Of a DNA stretch of 64,000 bases, positions 33,559 through 47,016 are shown piece by piece. The notes below the pieces were generated by a model that worked only from the letters and a program-made list of their open reading frames with translations, did no database searches and had not been told where the DNA came from. The translations under genes and the position numbers were made by a program. The stretch is from Strix aluco (Eukaryota > Chordata > Aves > Strigiformes > Strigidae), in the NCBI RefSeq assembly GCF_031877795.1, contig NC_133971.1, forward strand, positions 50,149,642-50,213,641, in the 5' to 3' direction. The first letter of the stretch is position 1. Every line of letters begins with the position of its first letter.

Positions 33559-36500
33559 CCCCACCGCTCTGCGCCGCCCGGCGGGCCGCGCCGCCCGGTA
33601 CTTACGGGGCGGCGGCGCGGGGGGGGCGAGCGCGTCTGAGGGCGGGACGCGCCGCGCCGCGGGAGACGGGTGCGTGTGTCCCCCCCACTGCTCCCTGTCC
33701 CGGGGAAGCCGCTGCCGGGAGGGCGGCCCGGAGAACCCCTCGGCCCCCTCGCGGGGCGCGGCGGGCAGTGGCAGCCTTAGCCGGGGGCCGTCCTCGGGCT
33801 GCCCCCTGCCCGTCTGGGGCCGCGGGGGGAGGGCGGCAGCTAAGCAGCGGCTTCTAGAGGCCGGCGTGGGCCATGGTGGTGGGTGGGGTCCCTGACCGAG
33901 GACCTGCCGGGGGCGGGTGATAACGGCACCGCCCGGACAGACGGCCTTGCACACACGGGACGGTCCGGGCCGCCTCCGGGACGGTCGGGCCGGAGTTGGG
34001 AGCAGGGTGGCGGCTGGGGGCTGCTGAAAGCCCGGTGCCCGGGAGCGGCCGTCGCGCCGGAGCTGAGGGCTCCCCGCGCCCCGGCGGGAGCGGCGTCCGG
34101 AAAGAGATAAAAACAAAACAAAAACGAATATTCGTGCTTTTTCACCACGGTAAGGAGCGGCAAGATGTGTAAAATGGGGGGTCTCTGCTTGAAGTGAGCA
34201 GAGTGTTGTGGATAGAGCGGATTGGCTCTTGAGGGAAAGCAACATGTTAAAAGATTTGGAATAAAGACATCGAGTCTGAGTATCTTTGGTACATAAAAAA
34301 GTGCGACCAAAAGTGGGTTTCTGATAAATTGTCCTCCTTTAGAGCCTCACTTCCCTGCGTAGTTCAGTTGAGGCTATAAACATCACCACGCTGTACATAT
34401 GTAGTTAACCCCATTACAATCAATAGGATTAATCCCATCTTCCCAGTTAAACGGTTTGCTGAGTTGACACCGGATTGCCAGCAAGATTGCAAAATTAAAC
34501 CTTTGTCACCTTGTAAAAAACATGCCTGTTGGTTTTGCTCAATTGCAGCTCCTATTTTAAATCATGATGAGCCATGCATTAACAGGAGCAGTAAGCAGGA
34601 ACAGTGGCCCATGTGTGCCGTTGCCTCAAGACACTTTTTAATCTGAGTTACAAAAAGGTTTTTCCCTCCTTTTTTTTTTTTTTTTAAATGCATTTCCCCC
34701 ACACCCCATCGTTTTGAACCCAGGTCAATTCCCTTGGGCTTTTAGTTCATGCAACAGCCACCCTCAACATCAAATAGCTCTGTTTTTGGAAAATTGAGGC
34801 ATTGGATTAGGTATTACAGTTTGTTTTGCTGCCAGAGTTAAAGATAAACTGGCTAAAGTAAATTCACCTCAATGACCTAACACTAAAGGTTATCCTTTCT
34901 ACTAATTTATTTGTTAATTGAGAGAGATAGCTTTTCCGTGGTCGAGTACAGAATACAGCTCTTGCTTTGCTCATGCTGGGCACAGCAGGACTGGCTGCTA
35001 CAGATCTAGGGAATAGCTCTGAGCCACTGAACAAAGAAAGTTTCTGGTTCCAGCAGAAGACCATAACCTGTTGTTTTCATGTCGCTTGAGGGGATGGAGG
35101 GGATCCCCTCAGCCAGCCTGTCCTGCTGGTTGCGGGCTCTCCCACTCTTCTCACCTGATCTGCCACCCGCCCCAATGCCTTTGCTGCTGTTTCCCATTAG
35201 CTTCCCAATGGGCTGCCTTCTGGCACTGGTCCATCTTCTGCTGTTTTCTTTCACACAGTTTTAACTTGTATGTTTCTGTTTCTGTGCTGCTTTTCTCATT
35301 TTGTTCTCATTTACCCTGAGTCTTCCCCACCCACGCCCTGGGACCTGTTTCTGTTTCTCCAGTTCAGGCTTCTGTACTCTTTCTAACCCATCATCTTTCA
35401 CTCTTCTGTCCTTGCACATGCCTCACATTCCTTTACTCTTCATCTTGCACATTAACAGCTTCTCCCTTTTCGCCTAGCATGTTTTGCAACATCGATTATA
35501 TTGCTCTCATATTAAGACTTTGCAACAATCTCCAACAAAGTTATTGGAGGTCGCTGGACCTGCAGCCACACAGCAACCCTGAACTAACTGCCCTCAAACA
35601 ATTATGACCTTCTGCATGTCACTTAGAAGATTTCACATAAAATATTTTCAAGTGTTTAGGAAAGTATCTTTTCCCTCTTATCGTCACTGTAAATTTGGGA
35701 AGCAGTTTGTTGTGCCAGTCCACAGAATTGCTCCATCCTAGGGGAGTGCTGATGCACTACGGAGACTGGGTAAGATGAATAATCAAGAGCTCCCAGAAAG
35801 ATCAGGAAAGAAAAGACAGTGCTGCAAAGAAGAAGGTGACAGAAAGAAGAAATCACAGAAGTGCACCAGTATTTCTAAGGCAAGACCCCAGACATTGTAG
35901 AAAATTATGGAGGATTTCAATGCCCTGCTTTCTAAATGTTTTTTATACACCCTCAACATTGTTCAGTAGAACAATCCTCATCCATTCACCCTCAAAACAA
36001 GACATAGGCAAAATCAAAACTGTGAGGCATTTCATTCCACATCTGTGGAAACAAGCAGAACTGCTCAGTCATAAGCCTGTAGAGTAGTGTAGAACCCATG
36101 GGAAGTTTGCCCTTCTTAATGGTGCCAGACATGTTTTAAAGTTTACACTTTATACTGTAAAACATACTTTTCTTTTCTCTTGTTTGCAGTGGGGAATTCA
36201 AACCTTTCCTCAATTAACACATAATAAAACTACAATATTTACAATAAATATTTTAAGAAGTGTTGTTTAACTACCTTTTCCTCCCAAATAATTTATACCA
36301 GTTACCTTAGAAAGCAACTGTTGAGTGAAGGCTTTTATCCACTCAAAACTGTGGGTTCCCCTCCTGGTGGGAACACACACGCTCTCTTGTTTGAAATGGG
36401 AAAATACTTTGCATGCAGTTCAAAACATGTGAGTGGCTTCTGTTGACAATATTACAGTTCAGCATCCTGCTGAACTTATTTGCAGAGTTAAGATGTCTGA

Positions 36501-39500
36501 AAGACATGTTTCTGAGGCTGAAGCTGCAGGAGGTCCTGGGCCAGGATGGGCACTCTGGCCACAGCATGTCAGGCACAGTCTTTTATTCAAGCCATAACTC
36601 AGGCCAAATCCTGACCTTGGATGGAAACAGGAGGCTTGTATTTAAGTCAGCAGAAGCCTCTAGTACACATCTAAAGGTAGAAACAAATCACCTGTTATAA
36701 ATTAAGTCAGACAGCTGTGTCACTCTGAAGGACACCAAAGCATCTGACAAACTTTACTATCTTGTCCCAGACGAAGAGGTCTGTGCCATGCTCACTAGCT
36801 GTTCAAAGTCCCATCGGTGTCCACTGAATTTTAAATAACATTAAAAGGTCACATTTGACAGCATGGGATCTACTATCTGTTAAGGTTCAGTAAGGTAAAT
36901 GACACTTATGTGGCAGCTGGCCAGGAAATTTCACATGAAATTTCAATTAGCAATGTATTACAATGATCCATCCTTAAAGTTCATCAAGATTTTCAGGTTA
37001 ATAGTATTGTTTTCATAAAAAATACTGTGATACCATCCTAAATCATATATACTGAATGCTAAGAGAAAGGGTAATTGTATGTTTAAGCAATACAAAATAA
37101 TTGTTAGGCTGAAAGATGATTCCCTAAATCACATTATTAGTGATTTGTTCAATCTAGTTTGAGAAGTTCTGAGTGATGACATGTATGGCAATTTCAGCAG
37201 TCGAAATTTTGGTTTTAGCTTTGTTTTTAACAGAACTGTAGATCTTGTTTACTCGTCAGGTTTTGGGGAGGTACATTTACGAAGTCAGAACCAATGCTCC
37301 TTCGAGGCATGAGGGATCCATGTGCACCACCTACATCCATGAAATCCCTATTTTTTTTTCTAGCTTGGTCTGCACATTTTACGCTCTGTAATTTGCATCA
37401 TTTTTTCTCCTTCTTTAACAGAGCCAATAATATCAGAGCTGAAAATATTGTAATGCCTGGATAGGTCTGTGGCAGGAGCTATTCCATAGGAGATGCTGAA
37501 GTTGCAGTCTTACTATTGCTCTGAAGGTCTGATTTAATGGATATTTAAGGTTTCCCAGCCATCTGAAGTAAGAAGTGTGAGCTATAGGTGGATGTACATA
37601 GTTAACATAGCTGCAAATAAGTGCAATACCCATGAGCCAAGCGTGAGCAGTTGAGGACCATAACTTCTTACTGGACATGTCAAAGAAGTCCTCAGTTTTC
37701 CTGCAGGCTCAGGATGGGCTACGTCGTACTTCATGGAGTATGTATCTTCAACATCAAAGTCTACACAGGTAATACTAGTTATGAAACAACTGGAATTAGA
37801 CTTGAAATAACGAGGTTTCCTTTCCCCCATAATTAAAAAACCCAACAAAATACACCAAAACCTCTGTATCAATGTTTCTCTCCTAAAGAGATTTTGTACA
37901 CTGCCTGTATAGATCTGTCAGTGGATATAAAGTTTACAAGCTAGCAGAGTAGCAACTGAGCATGGTTTTGTATTTGTATTGATGAGATTGTCTTAACTGG
38001 CCAGTACAGGCCAGTACAGAAGGGCAATGTGAAGAAGACTTCCGATTTAAAAGGATCAAAGTTGACCAAGCGTTGGAATATCATCAAAAAACATGAAATT
38101 GAAAACTGAGTTTAATGGTTTAGAGTGAGGTGCCCTTGACTGGTGGTCACTATGTGGGCAAGGAAAGTGCTTTCACCATAGAGAGTCCTGCATATACTTA
38201 AAAAATTGTAGTAGGGAAGCATGCTTGAAATATTGCCATTATTGGTAATGATGTCTGATACCGTAATTGAAGTAATTTTTCACTCATGCTTTAATTAAAA
38301 GATGTCCTTCAGTGTTTCAGACCAACAGGCCACTGATAATCCTCTGTCTTGCAGACTACCAAACCATACAAAAATTTATTTGTAAATTCTGTTCTTGTTT
38401 GGTGGACCAGCTGTGAACTTTTTACCAGGGCTTTGCTGACTGCCTCTGTGGAACTATGTACCAATGCAATGGTTTGGATCTACACAGCAAATGGTGGGTA
38501 GCAGCAACAATTCTCACCAGTGGAGGAAATACAGCAACTGGGGCCAAACCAAATGTTTTCTTTGGGTACTTCTGCTTGTGGAGGACAACAGAGTAATCCC
38601 TATATGTTATGGTTAAAATGGGGTAGTGATGAACCATAAAACTGGCTGTTAACAAAATGATCAATGTGTCCGTGAGCAGAGTTGTGCTCAGAGCTGGAGA
38701 CTTCCTCCAAATGTCTCAGGGTGCTCAAAGGAGCAAGAAAAGCCTGCAGCCATGTTTGAAGGTGTGATACCTGGGAGAGTCACCTCCTCAGAAGGGAGGC
38801 TCAGGAAAGCACCTCCAGGGAACAGGAGGAGGTCCACAAAACAGTATGGAAAGTAACCAAGAAGCCGCCACAGCAGATGTGAAAACCACTATCCAGAATA
38901 TGAGCAGGAGATTAAAATTACACCATAGCTGTAATTAAGGAGGCTGCAGTTTTATCAGTAATTTTTTGGTATAGTTGGTAACTCTGTCAGCTGGCTTCTA
39001 AGTTATGGCAGACAATCAATAGGACTGATAAACCAAGTCTTGCAACTGAGGATATGTGGGAAAGAAGGGTGTCATGTTTTCACCAGTTTGCTTAGCAAGA
39101 AAAAAAACCTGTAACAATGCACTCTTAATTGATATGAAATGTTGAAAAAAATTTTAAGGATTTAATAAGAAAAGGATGAGTGAATGCATGAATCATTTGC
39201 AGCATGTGAAACTTTGTTCCAGATGGCATTTAACTTTTGTGAAGTTTAATGTTTTCTGATTGTTACTGCACTTAAAAACAACTTGAATAGGTGTCAGCTT
39301 TTCTCCAAATATGCCAACATTTTCAGGCTTGTGCCTGGTGAAACTGTATGAAAGTGAGCAAACATTTGACCAGAAAAAACTTACAAATGGATTTTTTTAA
39401 AATTACATTAAATGTCAGTAGATTGATATTGCTTAATATGATGAATGGTGGAATTTTCAAAGTTGTTGGCTATTTTCATTAAGTGTTTCACAGGCTTTCA

Positions 39501-42069
39501 GATGCCTGGTATTTTTCTGGCAGCTTCACCGAAATGAACCAGGAAGGTGGTATTTGGCCCCTGAATGCTAGTCATGCTGAGATTTATCAGCTCTCTAGGA
39601 GGAATAGCAAGTTAAAGTTTAAGAACTGACATATTGAGATACTGTAAACTTTTTCTCACTCGTGGAGTTGGACCAACGGACCAAGGACACATGTGTCTCC
39701 TCTCATGTCATCTCCTTTTGTTGCAAGAAGGGCTCTTGAACTGTACGAAAGTCTGAGATTGCAACAGCTAAGTACAGGAAATGCTTCACGAAGCTTGCAT
39801 CAGCCCTAGAGGTGCACAGGGAGCTGAAAGGGAAAGAAACAGAACCTTAGAGAATCTGTCTTGCTCTCCTGTTACTACGAGGAGGATAGCAGAAGAGAGA
39901 GTAATGTCTGTTCCCACTGGAAATAACCTCTTCATCTGCACTAGGCAAGTGCCAGGCAGCCTGGCTATCCAGAACCGTGGGCAATGCTCAGTCTTTGTCA
40001 GGATTTTTGAAACCAGTCTCCTGATGCACCTCATGCGCTCCAGCCACTGATGGGCATTCAGTCCAAGACACCACAGCTGATCTGAAGTTAATACCCTGGA
40101 AATGTATATGCTTTGACGACTGGGTCCTCTGAACCATCCGCTTTGCTCTACAGATCCACTCCTTTTGGGCCACCCTATCTGTGTATCTCAACTTAACCTT
40201 TCTTGCCCCACTGTCGTAGGAAACTGCTTGCTTTTTCTATGCTGAGAGTTAGCTCTACAACAGAGCATTATTATTCCACATCTACAGCAAGCACCACTGG
40301 CTTATCATGACCATCATCCCCCAAAAATGTATATACTTCAGGTACTGAAAGATTGTTTTAAAATCTGTCCTCTTAGCTTATAAACAAAGACATCTGCTAC
40401 ATGTTGTGATGTGCCAAATTTTCTAGAATTACTGAGGAATGAGGACAATTGCTTCTTCACAGGTTTTTTTCCTATTAAAGTCTTCATTAAACCAGTCAGA
40501 CTACAGAACACCTGAAAATTACTCGTTCAAATTCACATCTGGGCAAAGTACTAAACATCCAAGACTTCAACAGCTTTAAAGCTTACAGGTAGTCTTTATT
40601 CCCAGAATCTGGTTATTATATTTTGAAAGATACACTTCTTGAAGTAGTTTGCAAAACACCCCCAGAATCTTTACTGGTCCAACAAACCCGTGTTTCACTG
40701 CAGAATGTGGCTACATGTCAACCTGTGATCAAATTGGCAAGAGCTCTGTGTATCCCTACAGACTCTAGAGAGCCTGTTTTCCAGGGCCTCTTTCTGGCAG
40801 GCCTTTAGCAGAAACATACTAAGGCTTGAGCCTGATTTATAAATGGAATAAAACAGGTCTCCAGTTTAACCCCTTAGTATGTTGTTCTTGCATCTCAGAG
40901 CACCATGCCTGTTTAGCATCCTTGTCTCAGTGTAGCCTGCAATCCCATTGCAGTTCTCCATTCCTGCTTGCCAGGTTTGTTCTCACAAGCCCTAATTCTG
41001 GTCTCATCTTATCCCTGAACACTCTGACCCATTCAGACAAAAAAGAGGCAGATCTCTGCTGAAGCCTGTATGATTGGCTGGCAAATAGTTTCAATATTTT
41101 TGGCAAATCTCTGTACTTGGTGGCATGCAACATGGCACAAGAAAACCTGTATGTAAGACAAGTCATGGAATTGTTTCAGAATGCATGAATTACAAAATAT
41201 GATTCATAAACCTTTTGTGTGGATAGACCTGGGAAAGGGTTATATACCCTGTGCTATTGTACAAATCAGTTTCCTACAGAAAATGTGACATAGAATAGGA
41301 AATGGAAATGGGACATTCCTACTCAGAATAGCATAGGAATAAAATTTTCACCTAAAATTAATGTGTGTAAAACAATAATGCTGCTGGCTACGAGACCCTG
41401 TCTTTGGTGCAGAAGAGATCATAACAGAATAAAGTATGTGGATCAGCCTCTGAATGGCTCCTTCTATTAATAAAAAAATTCCACTTCTGTGCATTTGTCT
41501 CTGTGTTAAAAACTATAGTTACAAAAGCCAGAGCTTCTTGCAGGACTAGTGATATAGTAGATGCCTCTGAGGATAACTCAGTGATGATAATAGAGTTGGG
41601 GAAATATTTCTGATCTTTCTTTTTTGCAGAGCTGGGACTGGAGGCTGATCCGTGACACCAAATTCTAAGTGTGCTTTGGTGGTGTCTGAGGTGATACTGG
41701 AAAGGCATTAGGAGAACACAGTCAGGATGCACTTCTGAGGAAGATGGAGATGGTGATATGAAGATCATGAGAAGACAAGTCCCAGCTGATGGCAAGGTGA
41801 GGAGAAATGGTAGGAAGCCACAGGACTTAGAAGGCAGAAGCCTGTATCACTAGTTTATTCAGCGGATAGTTTCTGATACTAGAGTCTAGCTGCAGGAATG
41901 CTACAATTTTACTAGAAAGCCAGACTGGGGAACTTGTGCCATGTATAATCAATCTACAGCATCAAATTATCAAATCTCTATGAGGGACAGAGAGACATGT
42001 CACAAAAAAAGGAGGATCAAAAATTCTTCATGTCTACTACAGGGGTAACAGAAGCAGACTCCCCCCACC

Positions 42070-42089
42070 AAAAAAAAAAAAAAAAAAAA
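42070..42089. repeat. Homopolymer A run followed by short GA repeat
   Basis: Twenty A followed by GAGAGAGAAG in the intergenic flank. It follows a C-rich stretch, and no target-site duplication was recognised. Confidence 0.95.
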
Positions 42090-44655
42090 GAGAGAGAAGT
42101 GACCAAAGCCTAAGGCAGGTTCAATCTGAGAAAGTTTGGGTGCATCCAACGTATGTTATTAGTTTGTTCTGAAAACAGAAAGAATAATGTCAGTAAAGTA
42201 CAGAAATGGGCTGCCAGCCACAGTCTTCACTCTGAAGTTAGCAAATCTAGCTGCAAGGCAAGAAGAGAGGGAAACCTAGCAGGCAGATAAACCAAAACAA
42301 ATACCAAGGAAAAAGCAAGTACATTCTGGGAAAGTGTTCAAAGCTTCAGGCTGTGAGCTCAATGTTGGCACGGGGGAAGAGTGCGGTTTTGTAATGCTAG
42401 CCACTCAGAAGAAGAGTGGCCCAGGATTCTTCCCACCCAGCTGCCTGGCAAGCCTTTGGGATGATCTGCTGTGGTGACTGGACCTCATACAGTGAGCTGG
42501 TCAGACAGGTTTTAGAAAATTTCATTTTTGGACTCAGCATGGAGAAAGAGAAACTGTTCGATGACAACCTGTCCTTCTCTTATGACTTGTCTACATCACA
42601 TACCAGTATTATTTCTTAAATTGTCAGCTAGTAACTTCTGGGAAATTGTATAATCCACTCGAGGGTTCTTGGAGAGAAAAATGTTTGGTGTCTTTTTGAT
42701 GAACTTTAGTCCTTAAAGCACTTTTTCCACAGCTGTCCCAAACTGGTTTAATCCATATCTTAAAGAACCTCTTTGGTTCACTATAGTTTGGAATCATACT
42801 CAGTGTCACATCCATCTTTCAATACCATCATGCCACTAGATCTCCCTCTTTTTCAAGGACTTATTGCTAGCACCACACACCACTCTTGGCCTCACACCTG
42901 GTTCTGGAGGTATCGCTGCACACATCATGTATTTCCTTATGGTTTGGGAAAAGGAAGGGATTACATCCTGTCTCAACAACATCACTGTAATGCCTAGATC
43001 TAGAGGAGTACATGGTAAAATGGAGAAAATGGACAGAGGCCTTTTCAGAGGAGGCACCAGTGCTGTGACAAAAGAAGGAGCTCTTGCGTAAGAACTATAA
43101 CTGACAACAATTGAATATATGCACACATTTTCAGTTCCTGCCCCTAACATTGTGAATGAGTCTTATTTTTCTCCCCTGGGGTCACTCCTGATGGGAATGA
43201 ACGCTACATTCACAACTGCAATTTTAACCAGAGCTTAAAACCTGGATCCCACAAGTTCCATGTTCTACCCCCTGAAGCTGACCCCGAGGAAGAGATAAAT
43301 CTCAAAGCCTAAGCAGATGTCCAAAATAACTATACCAGGATTATCATGGGCTCACTTACAAAAAGGAATATTAAAATAATTTTTGTTCTCAGGACCTCAT
43401 GGGAAGCTACTGGAAACTTTTCAAGCAAGGTCCATTTTTATTACCAGCCCCACACTCATTTTGTGGACATTCCAAATGACGTCCGGGATGAATAGTCTAT
43501 GCTTTGTAGTATTTCCTCTTCTGAAGTGTCAAACCCTCCTGGTTTTCATTACCCTTTTCAAGCACCCCCTCAATCCATCTACTCATTTAATATTCCCTCA
43601 GTCCCTCATTGCATGACTTCTTCCCTCACCATGTGCTTAAAATGGTGCCTGTGCCAATAAAATGTGAACCCTGAAGTGTTTATTTCTGTAATATAACAAA
43701 GCGTTTTCTTTCCCTTTCAGATGGCTACTGTTCCGTACTCTACTTCAGCTGATGGCATCTTGGAGGTTATAAACAGACAATTCACAGCAAAGGCTTTTTT
43801 CTCTCTGTGGTTGATACACAAAGATGAATCTCAGCCTAGAGGGTACATGGCTTCACATCTCAGCAACATCTTGAGTTTATAGCTACCTTGAGCCTCGATA
43901 GAGTATTTTTCCATCAATCAAGACATTTCAATATGCAGAGGAATGAGTAACAAGGACAGTGAACGTATAAAAACACAGAATGATTTTGGCATGAACCATG
44001 GAAGGCAAGAAAGTCATTCCAGGACTGGCAAAAAGTGACACCAGCACTGGCCTTCTACTGCAGCAAATTTTTGGAGATCACTGTGTAGAGTAACTTCACT
44101 CATATTTTACTGATACTCCCATTGTTTTCTCTGCATCTTGATCAAACTGGACATAACATATTTCAAAGTAAAGGTTACCCACAATGTGTAGTTGGGACAC
44201 CTTTATTTTGCATGGATTACATAAAAGCGTATTCAGCAAACATTTCTCCAAACATGGCACAGGCAAAGGCTGAGACACCTCACCTATATTGAACAAAGAG
44301 TATTACCTTTCTTGTCCTACGTTCATTTAGACGTATGTACCCCATTTACTCCATCAGATTAATTTCTGCTCTATACTGATATACAAGAACAGTATGGATT
44401 CTGTAAAGAATGAATAAGCACTGGTCAAAATTAGTCACTTTTGTCCACCACCCTTTTCTCTCTGTTCACTTTAGTGTGTTACTAACACAAGGGTTAGGCC
44501 CTGATAACTTGTTTAGGCAGACAGCTTGTTATGAACTCTTCAAAGGCACCGTTTGCTCTGTGTTTGTGTGAGGAGGTCTTTGGGATTCACAAAACTCATA
44601 GGTGGAGCTGAAGAATCATGGTAACATGATCTATGAGCCATGATCTGAAAAACTC

Positions 44656-44678
44656 TTTTTTTTTTTTTTTTTTTTTTT
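44656..44678. repeat. Homopolymer T run
   Basis: Twenty-three T in a row in the intergenic flank, the longest homopolymer in the window. It could be the poly(A) of an old minus-strand retro-insertion, but no body of such an element is recognised at 44679 onward. Confidence 0.95.
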
Positions 44679-46283
44679 CCCTGGGTTTCTTTACTGACAT
44701 CATACCATGTGGACTAGCCATTACAGATGTTTTTTTCAACTCCCAGAATGGCTGACTTTGCAAAACATTCATAACCCCAAGTGCAACCTTTAACGCTTCT
44801 CACAAATCTGTCTCTATTCTCCTTTATCCTTATTTCTCTTTTCATATTTTTGTTGTTAGGGCTGTGAGTATTTTCTTTCTTAAAGTTGGATACAAACAAG
44901 GATACATTAGAACCCAACCCTTTACAACAATCTTTCCAATCTTATTTCAAAAGACATGGAAATCTCAAATGATGAACCCTAACACCTTGTCTCCATTTGG
45001 ATGTGGGAAGCATAAAGTGCAAAGCACAGACCTCACATCAACTGAGTTCTTTCCACAACTCTCTGAATTGTAATCCCTGGCCAATACTGTCATAAGAAAC
45101 AGAGTGGGTGCAGACTAGTCAGGAAACAATTATAGACAGCAGTTTAATTAATAAGGCATTATACGTGTGTACAGTATTTAACCACTGCTTCTCTGGGACA
45201 GAAAGATGATGTCAAATGGGAAAGGCAACATAGAGCACAGTGGAAAATACACCTTCCAAAGAAAGATCTGCCCACATCTTACCCCTTCCATTATCCCTTC
45301 AGGAGCTATGCCTCCTGAAGCATGTCACTTTCTTTCCCCTTGGTAACTAAGTTTCTCTTAAATAATTCTGAGTTACAGTGTTTTACTCCATTCTCAGTTT
45401 CTTTACTTCTCTCTGTTCACATTCTGTACATTATGGGATCAATCCTATTGCTAGAGAATCTTCTCAGACAATGAGTAATTTTTCAAAATAATATTTGGGG
45501 AGATATCCCAAACAAACTTGTTGGACCAAATGCAGCTATACAGGACTCTGTCTCTGAATAGAACAACTGCATGTATTCACTTTGATAGTTTTTATTTCTC
45601 AAACTGGGAATATTTTCAAAGTTTAGTTAACACAATGGTATTTTAAAAGAAAGCAAGTGAGCCAAATCCCTGACAGCATGCCACTTTTGTTATACTACTT
45701 AATCATTCTTCCCTTCATTCACGTAATAGATACTTCAGTTGCATAAACATATTTTATTGTATCATAAAATGACGATTTGGGATCGCTTCAAATATCATAA
45801 TGGTTCCTTGTTGTGGGTAGAATGTAGCAGAAATAATGATGCTTGGAGTGCATCCCGAGAATTATCTCAGTACTCCCCAAATTCATTGTGTCACGTGTAA
45901 ACAAAGTGGTGTGATCATAATAGGCAAGAACTAAAGACTTCACCATGGGAAATGGTGACTTCATTTTAACATTATGACTGTCCTGAAACTACAACCAAGC
46001 TGACTGTTGTCCAACGACTGTGTTTATTGTTATTGCCATCTCTGTTGCTGTGCTGTATCCCTTATTACTCTCTGTATCCCTTAGCCTCAGAGAAGGTTGT
46101 ATCAGATATGTTCCCCACTACCCCAGCACCTCACGACTCAACGGACCAGTTGCTACTACAGCACAGGGGAGATAGGGACAAGCTAAAAGGTCGTCTAGGA
46201 AAGATCTTCCACTTGCACAGTCATCAGCTCTCATTAGAGCATTGCTTATATATCCAGTACTGAAAAACAACTCAAAATCTTTA

Positions 46284-47016
46284 TTCTAGAATCATAGAAT
46301 GGTTTGGGTTGGAAGGGAGCTTAAAGGTCATCTAGTTACAAACCCCCTGCCATGGGCAGGGACAACTGTCACTTGATCAGGTTGCTCAAAGTCCTGTCCC
46401 ACCTGGCCTTGAACACTTCCAGGGAGGGGGCAGCCACAGCTTCTCTGGGCAACCTGTGCCAGTTTCTCACTCAGTAAAGAATTTCTTTCTTATATTTAAT
46501 TTAAATCTACCCTCTTTCAGTTTAAAAGTGTTACCCCTCATCCTATCCCTATGCTCTCTGATAAAGAGTCCCTCCCCATCTTTCCTGTAGCCCCCTTTAA
46601 GTACTGGAAGGCCACTATAAGGTCTCCCTGGAGACTTCTCCAGGCTGAACAACCCCAACTCTCTCAGCCTGTCCTCATAGGGGAGGTGCTCCAGTCCCCT
46701 GATCTTCTTCGTGGCCTCCTCTGGACGCACTTAAGCAGGTCCATATCCTTCTTATACTGGGGTCCACAGAGCTGAACACAGTACTGCAGGTAGAGTAGTC
46801 TCTCGCTAGAGTGGAGTAGAGCGGGAGAATCCCCTCCCTCAACCTGCTGGCCACACCTCTCTTGATGCAGCCCAGGATACTGTTGGCTTTCTGGGCTGTG
46901 AGCGCACATTGCTGCCTCATAGTCAGTTTTCCATCCGCTACTACTGCTCCCAAGTTCTTCTCTGCAGGGCTGCTCTCAAACTACTCTGCCCAGCCTGTGT
47001 TTGTGCTTGGGATCAT
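46284..47016 (-). mobile_element. CR1 LINE, 5'-truncated, reverse-transcriptase C-terminus plus 3' end
   Basis: The 3' end is at the low coordinate: ATTCTAGAATCATAG followed by GGTTTGGGTTGGAAGG is the reverse complement of the CR1 tail. The minus-strand translations show [19 protein letters not shown], the CVQ/YCVQL region, and [20 protein letters not shown] in separate frames, so the copy carries frameshifts and is inactive. It is in the intergenic flank upstream of LVRN. Confidence 0.92.

Larger units (their letters stand above)
32560..34120 (-). promoter_or_regulatory. LVRN: CpG island with the presumed LVRN promoter and 5' leader
   Basis: Very GC- and CpG-rich sequence surrounds exon 1 in an otherwise AT-rich window. 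GC-box-like runs occur, for example around 33905-33917 (GGGGGCGGGTG on the plus strand). No TATA box was recognised close to the ATG, so dispersed, CpG-type initiation is likely. The exact transcription start cannot be read from the sequence. Long open frames in several registers here are a by-product of the composition. Confidence 0.75.
34246..46283. other. Intergenic flank upstream of LVRN, proximal part
   Basis: Twelve kilobases without a recognisable gene. Open frames are short and overlap on both strands. The 135-residue minus frame at 41388-41795 has no motif I know. Homopolymers at 34669-34685, 42070-42089 and 44656-44678. Any enhancers of LVRN here cannot be seen by eye. Confidence 0.7.

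Noticed and set aside
33597..33605. GTAAGT donor-like site in the 5' leader, 39 bases upstream of the ATG
   Set aside because: Exon 1 continues directly to the ATG and no acceptor lies between the two, so using the site would remove the start codon. It is probably chance.
33559..34245. Upstream in-frame extension of LVRN exon 1 to an ATG at 34245, giving a 437-residue frame
   Set aside because: The extension is GC-driven, low in complexity and would put about 229 residues before the membrane anchor. The ATG at 33558 has a good context and matches the family N-terminus.
41388..41795. 135-residue minus-strand open frame
   Set aside because: No recognisable motif, no splice or promoter context and serine-rich composition; its length is possible by chance in 30 kb.
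46467..46953. Overlapping minus-strand frames that look like a conserved gene
   Set aside because: They are pieces of the CR1 reverse transcriptase, shifted between frames, not a host gene.
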